Of a stretch of DNA of 10,441 bases, positions 1 through 7,013 are shown one piece after another. The notes under the pieces are model-generated. The model ran no database searches, was not told the origin of the DNA, and saw nothing but the letters and a program-made list of their open reading frames with translations. The position numbers were made by a program, and so were the translations under genes. The stretch covers positions 1-10,441 of the forward strand of contig CAKUQA010000017.1 in assembly GCA_934675225.1 (NCBI GenBank), written 5' to 3'. The stretch comes from an uncultured Candidatus Melainabacteria bacterium (lineage in GTDB: Bacteria > Cyanobacteriota > Vampirovibrionia > Gastranaerophilales > Gastranaerophilaceae). Numbering within the stretch: position 1 is the stretch's first letter; every line of letters starts with the position of its first letter.

Positions 1-588
1 CTTAAATTGCCCTCTAAACCCCGAATTAGGAAGTGGTTTTAAATACGGAATAAGTTTTACTACCGAGTAAAGAATTAAAAAACCGAATAACCCGATTATT
101 AAAAACGTAATCCTCCAAGAGAAATTATGACTTATAAAGGTTCCCATAGGAATACCAAAAAGGTTTGCTATTGTCATCCCCGAAACCATTGTAGCTACTG
201 CTTGATTTGTTTTTCCTTTTTCACAAAGTTTACCGGCAGCGATAGCCCCAACACCAAAAAATGCTCCATGAGGCAACCCCGCAATAAACCTCAACAAACA
301 AAAAATATGATAATTTTGAGCAAAAGCAGAAGTAAGATTGGCAAGTGTAAAAATTGAAACAAGCGTAATCAGAATTTGCTTTAGTGGCTTGGTTCTTCCT
401 ATTACAACAAGCAATATTGAACCAAATACAACTCCAAGTGCATACATTGAAATAAAATTCCCTGCCATTGGAATTGAACAATTCATAGATTTTGCAGTAT
501 CGGGCAAAATCCCCATCATAACATATTCAGTCAACCCAAGTCCAAATGTTCCTAAAGCAAGGGGTAAAAGACATTTTGCTTTACGCAT
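1..588 (-). CDS. MFS drug/sugar efflux transporter, AraJ-like (partial, C-terminus off left edge)
   Basis: The frame opens at an ATG at 588 and stays open to base 1, giving 196 residues with no stop, so the gene continues beyond the window. It begins MRKAKCLLPLALGTFGLG and contains TEYVMMGILPD near residues 20-30, LLRFIAGLPHGAFFGVGAIA near 102-121 and LFGIPMGTFISHNFSWR near 146-162. These match the first six helices of the DHA1 family of major facilitator proteins (AraJ/YdhP type), proton-driven inner-membrane exporters. About half of the usual 12-helix, 390-400 residue protein is visible. The motif-A loop after helix 2 reads GRTKPLKQ, a shortened version of the usual GxxxDRxGRK. An AAGGA lies 7 bases before the ATG. 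It lies 73 bases downstream of the glycosyltransferase gene on the same strand and could be cotranscribed. The family is clear; the substrate is unknown. Confidence 0.88.
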   Translation of the reverse strand, partial: MRKAKCLLPLALGTFGLGLTEYVMMGILPDTAKSMNCSIPMAGNFISMYALGVVFGSILLVVIGRTKPLKQILITLVSIFTLANLTSAFAQNYHIFCLLRFIAGLPHGAFFGVGAIAAGKLCEKGKTNQAVATMVSGMTIANLFGIPMGTFISHNFSWRITFLIIGLFGFLILYSVVKLIPYLKPLPNSGFRGQFK

Positions 589-661
589 GTTATTTTCCTT
601 TAATTATTTACTATTCTAATCTCAGGTAAAATAATAAGATAAAAAAATGATTTTACAACAC

Positions 662-2275
662 CTAATAATCTTCATTATTAATTTTTTCTATTAAATCATT
701 ATATGCCGAATTTGAGGAATTTTTTGCATAACGAGAAAGTCTGCGTTTTGCGATTGTTTTTAAACTATCTTTTTTCTCAGGATTACCATTTTTTACAAAA
801 AACAACATAGCCTGTTTTCTGTGTTCAAACAAATCTTCTTCAGACTGTTTTGCTAATATGTCACCAAATGTTTCAGGGCGAGTTTTTCTATCCCATTCAT
901 AAAACGGTTTTTGTAAAAAACAAAATGTTTTTGCATAAGATAAAATACATGGTGTCCAAGAAACATCTTCATATTTAAGAATTCCAAGAGGATGTTCTTT
1001 TACAATTGATGCTTTGTATAATTTATTCCAAATTGCACAATTGTAATAACCCGGAGTATACATAATATCAAGATATTTGTCGATATCGTGCGGAATATCT
1101 TCCATAAACGGCAAATCACAGTGAACTGTATAGCCATTGTCAGTTAGTCTGTAAAGCGGGGCAATCGCAACATCACAATTATTTTTTTCAATAGACTTAT
1201 ATAAACTACTAATCATATCAGAACGTATTAAATCATCATTATCCATAAACGCAATATACTTGCCTTTTGCAGCTTTAATTCCGACATTTCTTGTATCAGC
1301 TACCCCACCGTTTTCCTTTGTTATTGAAACAATATTCGGATAATTTTTTGCATACCAATCAATAATTTTTTGCGTTCCATCTGTACTACCATCATTCACA
1401 ATTATTATTTCAAGATTTGCAAAATCTGATGCTAATGCACTATCAATACTTCTGGCAATATAGTTTTCAGCATTATAAGCAGGAATTATTAATGAAACTT
1501 CCGGTTTTTCATATTTTCTTAAACTCAAAGCGGTTGGCTCGGATGTTCCGATTATAACCTGTCCATCAATAGTATTCACAAAAGCTTTTACAATATATTT
1601 TAAACCACTTTTAAAATCACAAAGCGGTAGATAATGTCTTAAACCGTCATTTGTTTCAAAAATTGGCTTGTTACTATTTTGTGTGTAAACCAAAAATCCG
1701 TCAGCATCTCCATCAAAATTCCAAGATAAAAACTGATTATAATTATACGATTTGTATATTTTTGTAGAAATAAATTTGTTGTTTTGGGTGTTAAAAATTT
1801 TTGATGATGCTAAAAATTTCCTTTTTTCTTCTTTATCGGTTGTAAACGGTTTTATTTTGAATTCATCGTCAGATTTCGCTTCTGTAGTTATAAAAATTGT
1901 ATCAGAATTTTTGAAACCGTTAAAGCCAATTTCCGGTTCATCCTTATATAGCCTGTAACCTTGTGCTTGAGGATATTTGCTGTAGAAGATTTTAATATTT
2001 TTATCGTTTTCATGTCTATAAACAATGTCAATATCATCAAATTTGAATTGATGTTTGTGGGAACTATCTACTACAACTCCATCTTTTATTGCTTGAACAA
2101 AACATTCACTTTCACCAGACGGAACAAGTGAAAATCTTATTGAATTATTATCATAAACTTTGGCACATTCATAGAAAATTCCGTCTCTTTTACAAAAAAC
2201 TTTATAGTAATCAGCTTTTATATCTTGCCATGAAACAATAATTTTTGTATCTTTTATTTCTACATTCAAATCCAT
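662..2275 (-). CDS. Family 2 glycosyltransferase with N-terminal FN3-like repeats
   Basis: 537 residues. The catalytic GT-A domain starts near residue 259 with EVSLIIPAYNAENYIARSID. It carries the nucleotide-binding VNDGSTDGT (293-301), NGGVADTRNVG (312-322) and the metal-binding MDNDD (344-348), all standard GT2 signatures. The C-terminal part has CAIWNKLYK and KYEDVSWTP (the ED typical of GT2 acceptor/base regions) followed by EWDRKTRPET, as in capsule and LPS-type transferases. Residues 1-250 are not part of GT2. They look like about three beta-sandwich repeats with the fibronectin-III rhythm of a Trp followed by GY/GF and a VY/LY: KIIVSWQDIKADYYKVF (11-27), QAQGYRLYKDEP (93-104) and FLSWNFDGDADGFLVY (182-197). 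No signal peptide is seen, so it probably acts on the cytoplasmic face. It would transfer a sugar from a nucleotide-sugar donor to a glycolipid or surface glycan; donor and acceptor cannot be told. A weak AAGG precedes the ATG. Confidence 0.88.
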   Translation of the reverse strand: MDLNVEIKDTKIIVSWQDIKADYYKVFCKRDGIFYECAKVYDNNSIRFSLVPSGESECFVQAIKDGVVVDSSHKHQFKFDDIDIVYRHENDKNIKIFYSKYPQAQGYRLYKDEPEIGFNGFKNSDTIFITTEAKSDDEFKIKPFTTDKEEKRKFLASSKIFNTQNNKFISTKIYKSYNYNQFLSWNFDGDADGFLVYTQNSNKPIFETNDGLRHYLPLCDFKSGLKYIVKAFVNTIDGQVIIGTSEPTALSLRKYEKPEVSLIIPAYNAENYIARSIDSALASDFANLEIIIVNDGSTDGTQKIIDWYAKNYPNIVSITKENGGVADTRNVGIKAAKGKYIAFMDNDDLIRSDMISSLYKSIEKNNCDVAIAPLYRLTDNGYTVHCDLPFMEDIPHDIDKYLDIMYTPGYYNCAIWNKLYKASIVKEHPLGILKYEDVSWTPCILSYAKTFCFLQKPFYEWDRKTRPETFGDILAKQSEEDLFEHRKQAMLFFVKNGNPEKKDSLKTIAKRRLSRYAKNSSNSAYNDLIEKINNEDY

Positions 2276-2296
2276 TTCTTAAAACCTTTTTGTCAT

Positions 2297-2305
2297 ATTA
2301 TATCA
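2297..2305 (-). promoter_or_regulatory. Extended -10 promoter of the glycosyltransferase gene
   Basis: On the minus strand the sequence reads TGATATAAT, a perfect -10 hexamer with the TGn extension and no good -35 box. Predicted transcription begins about 15 bases before the ATG at 2275. It lies back to back with the promoter of the small secreted protein gene at 2349. Confidence 0.6.
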
Positions 2306-2318
2306 GAAATTTACTTTT

Positions 2319-2338
2319 TTTGTTATAATAAAATTATG
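2319..2338 (+). promoter_or_regulatory. Extended -10 promoter of the 2349 gene
   Basis: TGTTATAAT at 2321-2329 is an extended -10 with perfect hexamer. The 20 bases TTTGTTATAATAAAATTATG match the sequence at 2964-2983 at 19 positions. The expected transcript start is the A at 2336, which is itself the A of an ATG. The real gene start is 13 bases further on, behind GGAGGG (2338-2343). Confidence 0.65.
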
Positions 2339-2348
2339 GAGGGTAATT

Positions 2349-2690
2349 ATGAAAAAATTTATTTTAGTTTTGTTACTTTTAACTATTGCAGTACCGGTTT
2401 TGGCAGAAGAAGTTAATTTGACTCCAAAAAATTCTTTTTCAGGGTTCAACAATAATGGTGTTAGATCAAAATACCCTCAATTGAAAAAGACTGTTTCAGC
2501 ATCAGATATCATGGAAGAACAATCTGAAAGTGTTATTGCTCCAAAATCTGTTAGAGAAATGGGTGTTTCTAACGGTTTAAACAATGGAAGAACTCCAATG
2601 ACTTATGACCAATTCCCTCAACATTATGACAGTTCAAATAGTATGATGTTGATGCAAGGCGGAATGCAAAATATGTTTATGGGATATTAA
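2349..2690 (+). CDS. Small secreted protein with Met-rich C-terminus, function unknown
   Basis: 113 residues. The N-terminus is a clear Sec signal peptide: MKK, then a hydrophobic core ILVLLLLTIAVPV, then VLA before EE, so cleavage is expected after Ala19. The mature part is about 94 residues, Asn/Ser/Pro-rich and without recognisable domains, and it probably lacks stable globular structure. The last 15 residues contain six methionines in a pattern MMLMQGGMQNMFMGY. The start is fixed by GGAGGG ending 5 bases before the ATG. The gene has its own extended -10 promoter and converges with another small secreted protein gene, leaving 7 bases between stops. I do not recognise a family. A periplasmic or outer-surface role follows from the signal peptide; metal binding by the Met tail is only a possibility. 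Confidence 0.8.
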   Translation: MKKFILVLLLLTIAVPVLAEEVNLTPKNSFSGFNNNGVRSKYPQLKKTVSASDIMEEQSESVIAPKSVREMGVSNGLNNGRTPMTYDQFPQHYDSSNSMMLMQGGMQNMFMGY

Positions 2691-2697
2691 AATCCAA

Positions 2698-2946
2698 TTA
2701 TACTGTTCTGGTTCTATTTTTGCCTTTCGGTAATTTTTTATTTGAATAATATGGAATTTTTACCGGAGCGGCTTCTAAATTCGGAATTGTTTTTTGAATT
2801 TCCGAATCAGTTGGAATTGAATAATATGGTACTATTACCATAGAGTCTCCGTCATATCTTATTTTATAATTCATTGTATCTGCTTGAACCGGAGTAAGCA
2901 AGCCAAATATACACATAATACCTGTTAAAATTAATAATTTTTTCAT
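2698..2946 (-). CDS. Small secreted protein with two PYYS motifs, function unknown
   Basis: 82 residues. MKKLLILTGIMCIFGLLTPVQA is a good Sec signal peptide with predicted cleavage after VQA (residue 22). The single Cys at 12 lies inside the hydrophobic core and does not fit a lipobox, so it is not called a lipoprotein. The mature 60 residues contain the motif PYYS twice (40-43 and 65-68), each preceded by a short hydrophobic stretch (VIVPYYSIP and VKIPYYSNK), and end in a basic tail KKLPKGKNRTRTV. No Shine-Dalgarno is visible before the ATG. The start codon overlaps the -35 box of the divergent pabBC promoter, so the two may affect each other. The fold and family are not recognised. Confidence 0.7.
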   Translation of the reverse strand: MKKLLILTGIMCIFGLLTPVQADTMNYKIRYDGDSMVIVPYYSIPTDSEIQKTIPNLEAAPVKIPYYSNKKLPKGKNRTRTV

Positions 2947-2974
2947 TTACACATACCGCTAATTTTGTTATAGT
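2946..2974 (+). promoter_or_regulatory. Promoter of pabBC, predicted leaderless start
   Basis: TTTACA (2946-2951), a 17-base spacer, then TGT-TATAGT (hexamer 2969-2974). Exactly six bases separate the hexamer from the ATG at 2981, so the expected +1 is the A of the start codon. No Shine-Dalgarno lies in between. The operon is therefore predicted to be read from a leaderless mRNA. Confidence 0.7.
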
Positions 2975-2980
2975 AAAATT

Positions 2981-4609
2981 ATGATTATCTTTGGCGAAAA
3001 ACTATTTACTAACCCATTGAAAACGATTGTTGCTTTTAACTTTGATGAATTAAAATCTGCATTTGACGAAATTGAAAATTTGAAAGACAAATTTTATATT
3101 GTCGGTTATTTGCGCTACAACGCTTTTTGTGGACAAAGTTCCTTTTTCCCGCTTTTATACTTTGAAGTTTATAACCACTATAATATATATAAAACCCAAA
3201 AGACAAAAAAATTGCTACTAGACACTATTCCATGTGTAAATTTTTGTGAATATTCAAACGCAATCAAAAAAATTAAAGCAGAAATCGCAAATGGAAATAC
3301 TTATGAAGTCAATTATACATACGATTTTGATGTTCCTTATGATGGAGACGATTTAGAACTTTTTAATTTTTTATTACAAAAACAAAAAACTCCTTACAAT
3401 TTTTACCTAAAAAACAAATATGATACGGTTTTATCTTTTTCTCCGGAATTGTTCTTTGAATTAAAAAATAATCATATCGTGACAAAACCAATGAAAGGAA
3501 CAATTAAACGTGGCAAAGACGAAATTAGTGATAAAAAATTAATTGAATTTTTAAAAAATGATACTAAAAATCGTGCCGAAAATGTTATGATTGTTGACCT
3601 TTTAAGAAACGATTTAGGTAGAATTGCAAAAACAGGTTCTGTTAAAGTTTCAAAGTTGTTTGAAATAGAAACACATAGAACTTTACATCAAATGACTTCG
3701 CAAATTGAAGCTGATTTAAAAGATGGTACTACAATTTTTGATATATTTAATGCAATTTTCCCTTGTGGTTCAATTACCGGAGCTCCAAAAATCAGTACAA
3801 TGAAAGTTATTTCAGATGTTGAAAAGGGTGACAGAAATATTTACTGTGGAGCAATTGGATTAATTTCTCCTGAAGAAACAGTTTTTAGTGTTCCTATAAG
3901 AATTTTGCAAAAAAACAATGAACAAAAATGTTTTAAATATCGTGTAGGGGGAGCAATTGTTTGGGATTCAGATATTCAAGACGAATGGGAAGAAACTTTA
4001 ACTAAAACAAAATTTTTGAATGACGAATTCCAAATAATAGAAACTATGAAAGTTGAAAATAGAAATATTTTATTTGAAAATGAACATTTTGCAAGAATGA
4101 AAAATGCAGCAATACATTTTGATTTCAAATTCGAAAAACCTAAAATGATTATTCCTAAAAATGATTGTATGCTTCGAGTTTTATTAAATAAAGATGGAAA
4201 TTTTGAAATCCAAACAAAAGAAATTTTAAATAAAATAAATTCAAAAAAAGTTGTAATTTCACCAATTGTCCAAAATTCCAAAAACGAATTTTTGTATTAC
4301 AAAACAACTTATCGCCCATGGTTTTTTGATAGTTCCCAAAAAATAAAAAACGGAGAAATTTTTGATGAGATTTTCTTTAACGAAAATGGAGAACTTACAG
4401 AGGGTGCTCGGAGTAACATTGTATTATTAATTGATAAAAAAATGTACACACCTCCAATAACTTGCGGACTTTTAAACGGAATATACAGACAAAAGCTTAT
4501 TGATGATGGAAAATGTTTTGAAAAAGTTTTGTATAAAAAAGATTTAGAAAATGCTGAAAAGATTTTTTGTGTAAATTCCGTGCGAGGAATGGTTGAGGTG
4601 GAATTATGA
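2981..4609 (+). CDS. pabB: Fused aminodeoxychorismate synthase component I / aminodeoxychorismate lyase (PabB-PabC)
   Basis: 542 residues combining two steps of p-aminobenzoate synthesis. Residues about 85-345 are the chorismate-binding domain: IKAEIANGNTYEVNYTYDF (98-116), PMKGTIKRG (170-178), NRAENVMIVDLLRNDLG (197-213), HQMTSQIEADL (226-236), CGSITGAPKISTMK (262-275) and YRVGGAIVWDS (320-330). Lys172 in PMKGT is the residue that marks PabB; anthranilate synthase TrpE has Ala there. In PabB this Lys is the nucleophile that takes part in amination of chorismate. Residues about 350-542 are a class IV PLP aminotransferase fold as in PabC: LYYKTTYR with the PLP Lys at 441, LTEGARSNI with Glu474, and CGLLNGIYRQKL. 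PabC eliminates pyruvate from aminodeoxychorismate to give p-aminobenzoate. The classical N-terminal subdomain of PabB is short here (about 85 residues). The gene overlaps pabA by ATGA, so coupled translation of the glutaminase partner is expected. Confidence 0.93.
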   Translation: MIIFGEKLFTNPLKTIVAFNFDELKSAFDEIENLKDKFYIVGYLRYNAFCGQSSFFPLLYFEVYNHYNIYKTQKTKKLLLDTIPCVNFCEYSNAIKKIKAEIANGNTYEVNYTYDFDVPYDGDDLELFNFLLQKQKTPYNFYLKNKYDTVLSFSPELFFELKNNHIVTKPMKGTIKRGKDEISDKKLIEFLKNDTKNRAENVMIVDLLRNDLGRIAKTGSVKVSKLFEIETHRTLHQMTSQIEADLKDGTTIFDIFNAIFPCGSITGAPKISTMKVISDVEKGDRNIYCGAIGLISPEETVFSVPIRILQKNNEQKCFKYRVGGAIVWDSDIQDEWEETLTKTKFLNDEFQIIETMKVENRNILFENEHFARMKNAAIHFDFKFEKPKMIIPKNDCMLRVLLNKDGNFEIQTKEILNKINSKKVVISPIVQNSKNEFLYYKTTYRPWFFDSSQKIKNGEIFDEIFFNENGELTEGARSNIVLLIDKKMYTPPITCGLLNGIYRQKLIDDGKCFEKVLYKKDLENAEKIFCVNSVRGMVEVEL

Positions 4610-5175
4610 TTTTGATAGATAATTATGATTCTTTTACATACAACATTGTACAATATTTGCGGGAACTCGGTGTAGAACCAAAGGTTTTTGAAAATGATAA
4701 AATTAGTATTGAAAAATTAAAACAATTAAATTTTGAAAAAATTATAATTTCTCCTGGGGCTGGTAATCCTGATACAGCAGGAATTTCTATGAATGTTATA
4801 GAAGAATTTTATAAATCTAAAAAGATACTTGGAATTTGTTTGGGACATCAATGTATTGCACAGTTTTTCGGGGCAAAAATTGTAAAATCGAAAAAACCAA
4901 TGCATGGAAAAATATCACAAATAACAGTTGATACAAGTTCTGTATTATTTGAAAACTTGCCCAAAGAATTTAATGTAACAAGGTATCATTCTTTAGAAGT
5001 TTCTCCTTGGATTAAATCTGATAATATTCCTCTTAAAATTACCGCGAAAACCAATGATGGAACAATAATGGCAATTGAGCATAAATTGTTACCGATATAT
5101 GGTGTTCAATTCCATCCGGAAGCGATTTTAACAGAATACGGGCATGAATTACTGAATAATTTTGCAAAAATATAA
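4606..5175 (+). CDS. pabA: Aminodeoxychorismate/anthranilate synthase glutaminase subunit (PabA/TrpG)
   Basis: 189 residues, normal length for this class I glutamine amidotransferase. It starts MILIDNYDSFTYNIVQYL, the usual PabA/TrpG N-terminus. The catalytic triad is visible as Cys78 in GICLGHQ, His170 and Glu172 in GVQFHPE. PMHGK (98-102) and RYHSLEV (126-132) are also standard. It hydrolyses glutamine and passes ammonia to PabB. The ATG overlaps the stop of pabB (ATGA), and the pairing with a PabB-PabC fusion makes a role in folate synthesis most likely. In many bacteria one such subunit also serves TrpE, and no trpE is present here. One odd point is the oxyanion-side loop, which reads SPGAGNPDTAG where SPGPG is usual. 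The stop lies one base from that of pgeF on the other strand. Confidence 0.93.
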   Translation: MILIDNYDSFTYNIVQYLRELGVEPKVFENDKISIEKLKQLNFEKIIISPGAGNPDTAGISMNVIEEFYKSKKILGICLGHQCIAQFFGAKIVKSKKPMHGKISQITVDTSSVLFENLPKEFNVTRYHSLEVSPWIKSDNIPLKITAKTNDGTIMAIEHKLLPIYGVQFHPEAILTEYGHELLNNFAKI

Positions 5176-5176
5176 T

Positions 5177-5917
5177 TTACAATTTTATTATTGCACTATG
5201 ACGGTTTGTTGTTGCATTTTCGTTTCTGTATGAAAAAAATAAATCATTATTACAAACCGTACAATAAGGGCAAACATCAATATTTTCAGACTTTACACCA
5301 GCCTCAATCAACTGTTGTTTATTTATATTTTTTAAATCAACATAAATATTGCCTTGTCTAATTTCTGAAAGTCCATCAAAATTTTTAACCGTTTTTCGTA
5401 ATTGGCTCAGAACTTCTTCTCCAACATTGTAACAACAAAATGAAATAGCAGGCCCTATTGCACATTTTAAATCTTGTGGACTAGAAGCAAAATCCTTAAC
5501 CATTTTTTCAACCGTCTTTGATGCGATATTACCGGCAGTTCCACGCCAACCGGCATGAGAAACAGCTCCAATATGTTTAATCGGGTCGAAAATTATTACA
5601 GGAGTACAATCTGCAAAATTTAAGTAAATTGCTTGTTCGTTGTTTGTCAAGATTAATCCGTCAGTATCAGGATAAGAGTTTTTTCCGATTTTTGCAATTT
5701 CAATATGAGATGTATGTGTTTGTGATGGATGGATTAAATTTTCTTTTTTTATTTTTAAATACTCACAAATATCTTTTTTATTTTTTTCAACAACGTCAAC
5801 AAATTCCAGTTCTTTTGTTTTTATGACAGTTTCTCGAGTTGTGAAAAAATGATTTAACTCTCCAAGTATCGTGCTTTTTAAAATTTTTTTACCATTAATA
5901 TTCTCAAAATAAAACAT
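5177..5917 (-). CDS. pgeF: PgeF (YfiH/DUF152, multicopper-oxidase-like) peptidoglycan editing / purine nucleoside enzyme
   Basis: 246 residues, full length for the family. Signature segments: HPSQTHTSH (63-71) with His68, FADCTPVIIFDP (101-112) with Cys104, SHAGWRGTAGN (120-130) with His121, CAIGPAISFCCYNVG (152-166) and the C-terminal FFSYRNE...NRHSAII. His68, Cys104 and His121 correspond to the conserved metal-site residues. Members have been described both as purine nucleoside phosphorylase/adenosine deaminase and, in E. coli, as an editing factor that removes wrongly loaded L-Ser from peptidoglycan precursors; sequence alone does not choose between these. The cytoplasmic location follows from the lack of a signal. 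The only usable ATG has a TATAAT just 3 bases upstream and no Shine-Dalgarno, so its true transcript start is unclear. It converges on pabA with one base between stops. Confidence 0.9.
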   Translation of the reverse strand: MFYFENINGKKILKSTILGELNHFFTTRETVIKTKELEFVDVVEKNKKDICEYLKIKKENLIHPSQTHTSHIEIAKIGKNSYPDTDGLILTNNEQAIYLNFADCTPVIIFDPIKHIGAVSHAGWRGTAGNIASKTVEKMVKDFASSPQDLKCAIGPAISFCCYNVGEEVLSQLRKTVKNFDGLSEIRQGNIYVDLKNINKQQLIEAGVKSENIDVCPYCTVCNNDLFFSYRNENATTNRHSAIIKL

Positions 5918-5959
5918 AGAATTATACTAGCATAAAAATTGGCAAGAATATTCTAATAA

Positions 5960-5988
5960 TTGCAAAAATAAACAAAATATGTTAAAAT
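5960..5988 (+). promoter_or_regulatory. Promoter of the aquaporin gene
   Basis: TTGCAA (5960-5965), 17-base spacer, TGT-TAAAAT (hexamer 5983-5988). The transcript would start near 5995, leaving a short leader with GAAGGAGAG (5998-6006) as ribosome binding site. Seen directly; strength inferred. Confidence 0.65.
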
Positions 5989-6012
5989 CGCCCAATAGAA
6001 GGAGAGTTATAT

Positions 6013-6660
6013 ATGAAAAATGTATTAAAAAAATGTTTAGTAGAATTTATTGGAACTTTTTTCCTTGTATTCACAATAGGTTGTTCACTTTTCCCTAATG
6101 GCAGAGGCGCTTTTCCTCCAATGGCTATAGGATTTATCCTGATGATTTTAGTTTATATGGGAGGACATATTTCCGGAGGACATTATAATCCTGCTGTTTC
6201 TTTAGCAGCAGCAATCAGAGGAGCTTTAAACTGGAAAAACTTTATTTTTTATGTAATTGTTCAATTTTTGGGCGGTGCATTAGGAGCTTTTGTTGCAACA
6301 CAAATAGTTGCAATACCACCATATTCGGGAGAAACAGCTTATAGCGTTGTTCCAATGATTACTTGCGAATTTTTATTTACATTCTTGTTGTGCTACACAG
6401 TTCTACAAACAATGACTTCCCCAAAAACAAAAGGAAATTCTTATTACGGCTTAGCAATCGGTTCTGTATTGCTTGTTGGAATATTGGCAACTGTCGGAAC
6501 ATGTTACAGTGTATTTAATCCTGCAGTAGCAGTAGGTTTTAGATTAATGGGACTTGCTCAGTTTAAACTTATTTTAATAACAATTCTAACAAACTTTGTT
6601 GCCGGTGCTGTTGCAGCTGGTGTATATAAAATTACAGAATTAAGCACTGATTGCGAATAA
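6013..6660 (+). CDS. Aquaporin-family (MIP) channel with atypical selectivity filter
   Basis: 215 residues, at the short end for the family. It has the two half-helix NPA motifs, HYNPAVS (57-63; Asn59) and VFNPAVAVG (167-175; Asn169), each in a repeat of three hydrophobic helices, and the N-terminal EFIGTFFLVFTIGC typical of MIP helix 1. It is an inner-membrane pore for water or small neutral solutes. What is odd is the residue after the second NPA. Nearly all aquaporins and aquaglyceroporins have Arg there (NPAR), forming the aromatic/arginine filter; here it is Val172. An Arg occurs five residues later (R177 in GFRLMG) but not at the filter position. This suggests a wider or less polar filter. 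It is a single-gene unit: its own promoter, a strong GAAGGAGAG, and a terminator at 6681-6718. The substrate cannot be told. Confidence 0.9.
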   Translation: MKNVLKKCLVEFIGTFFLVFTIGCSLFPNGRGAFPPMAIGFILMILVYMGGHISGGHYNPAVSLAAAIRGALNWKNFIFYVIVQFLGGALGAFVATQIVAIPPYSGETAYSVVPMITCEFLFTFLLCYTVLQTMTSPKTKGNSYYGLAIGSVLLVGILATVGTCYSVFNPAVAVGFRLMGLAQFKLILITILTNFVAGAVAAGVYKITELSTDCE

Positions 6661-6680
6661 AATTTATTCTTTAATTAATA

Positions 6681-6718
6681 AAAAAACGAGTCAAAAATAT
6701 TGAATTGACTCGTTTTTT
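6681..6718. terminator. Bidirectional intrinsic terminator
   Basis: A perfect 14-bp stem, AAAAAACGAGTCAA (6681-6694) with TTGACTCGTTTTTT (6705-6718), around a 10-base loop. Each strand ends in a run of T, so it can stop both the aquaporin transcript (+) and the transcript of the Cys-rich gene (-, ending at 6742). Confidence 0.9.
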
Positions 6719-6741
6719 GTTTGTATAATTTTGAATTTGTT

Positions 6742-6975
6742 TTATAGTTCAATACCTTTATTTTCGTCTCTAAAACAATGACAAGACGGGCTAAGTGTTC
6801 CATCACAACATTTTGACCGTCCACCTGTACATCCGCAAACACCACCATGACTTGAACAGCATCCACGTCCTGCAAACATTAAATTATTATTGTTTTGCAA
6901 AAAGTGTGATGATAATAATCCAATTCCAAAGCCTACAAAGATAACTACTCCGAATGTCAATAAAAATTTTTTCAT
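6742..6975 (-). CDS. Small membrane-anchored or secreted Cys-rich protein
   Basis: 77 residues when started at the ATG at 6975. An in-frame ATG exists 18 bases upstream (6993), but AAGGAG sits 6 bases before the inner ATG and inside the longer reading, so the inner start is chosen. The protein has MKKFLLTFGVVIFVGFGIGLL, either an uncleaved membrane anchor or signal peptide. After an Asn-rich linker comes a compact Cys/Gly region at about residues 37-62 with eight Cys: GRGCCSSHGGVCGCTGG, then SKCCDGTLSPSCHC. The HGGVCGC...CCDGTLSPSC pattern reminds me of a motif that recurs in small bacterial exported proteins, though I cannot name the family. Eight Cys plus His could form disulfides or bind metal. 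It is divergent from the exported hydrolase at 7029, with overlapping -10 elements, and ends at the shared terminator. Confidence 0.8.
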   Translation of the reverse strand: MKKFLLTFGVVIFVGFGIGLLSSHFLQNNNNLMFAGRGCCSSHGGVCGCTGGRSKCCDGTLSPSCHCFRDENKGIEL

Positions 6976-7013
6976 ATAATGCTCCTTTTTCATAAATAAA
7001 TACAGAAAATTTA

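Noticed and set aside
127..619. Plus-strand open frames at 127-357 and 338-619 and a minus-strand frame at 230-481
   Set aside because: They lie in other frames over the MFS gene, which has clear family motifs; their composition is not protein-like.
3976..4653. Minus-strand open frames opposite pabBC and pabA
   Set aside because: They are shadows of well-supported genes and have no ribosome binding site or recognisable domain.
6675..6875. Minus-strand 66-codon frame overlapping the Cys-rich gene
   Set aside because: It overlaps in another frame, crosses the terminator hairpin and has no ribosome binding site.
6742..6993. Start of the Cys-rich protein at the outer ATG (6993)
   Set aside because: The AAGGAG lies between the two ATGs, 6 bases before the inner one at 6975, and no ribosome binding site precedes the outer one.
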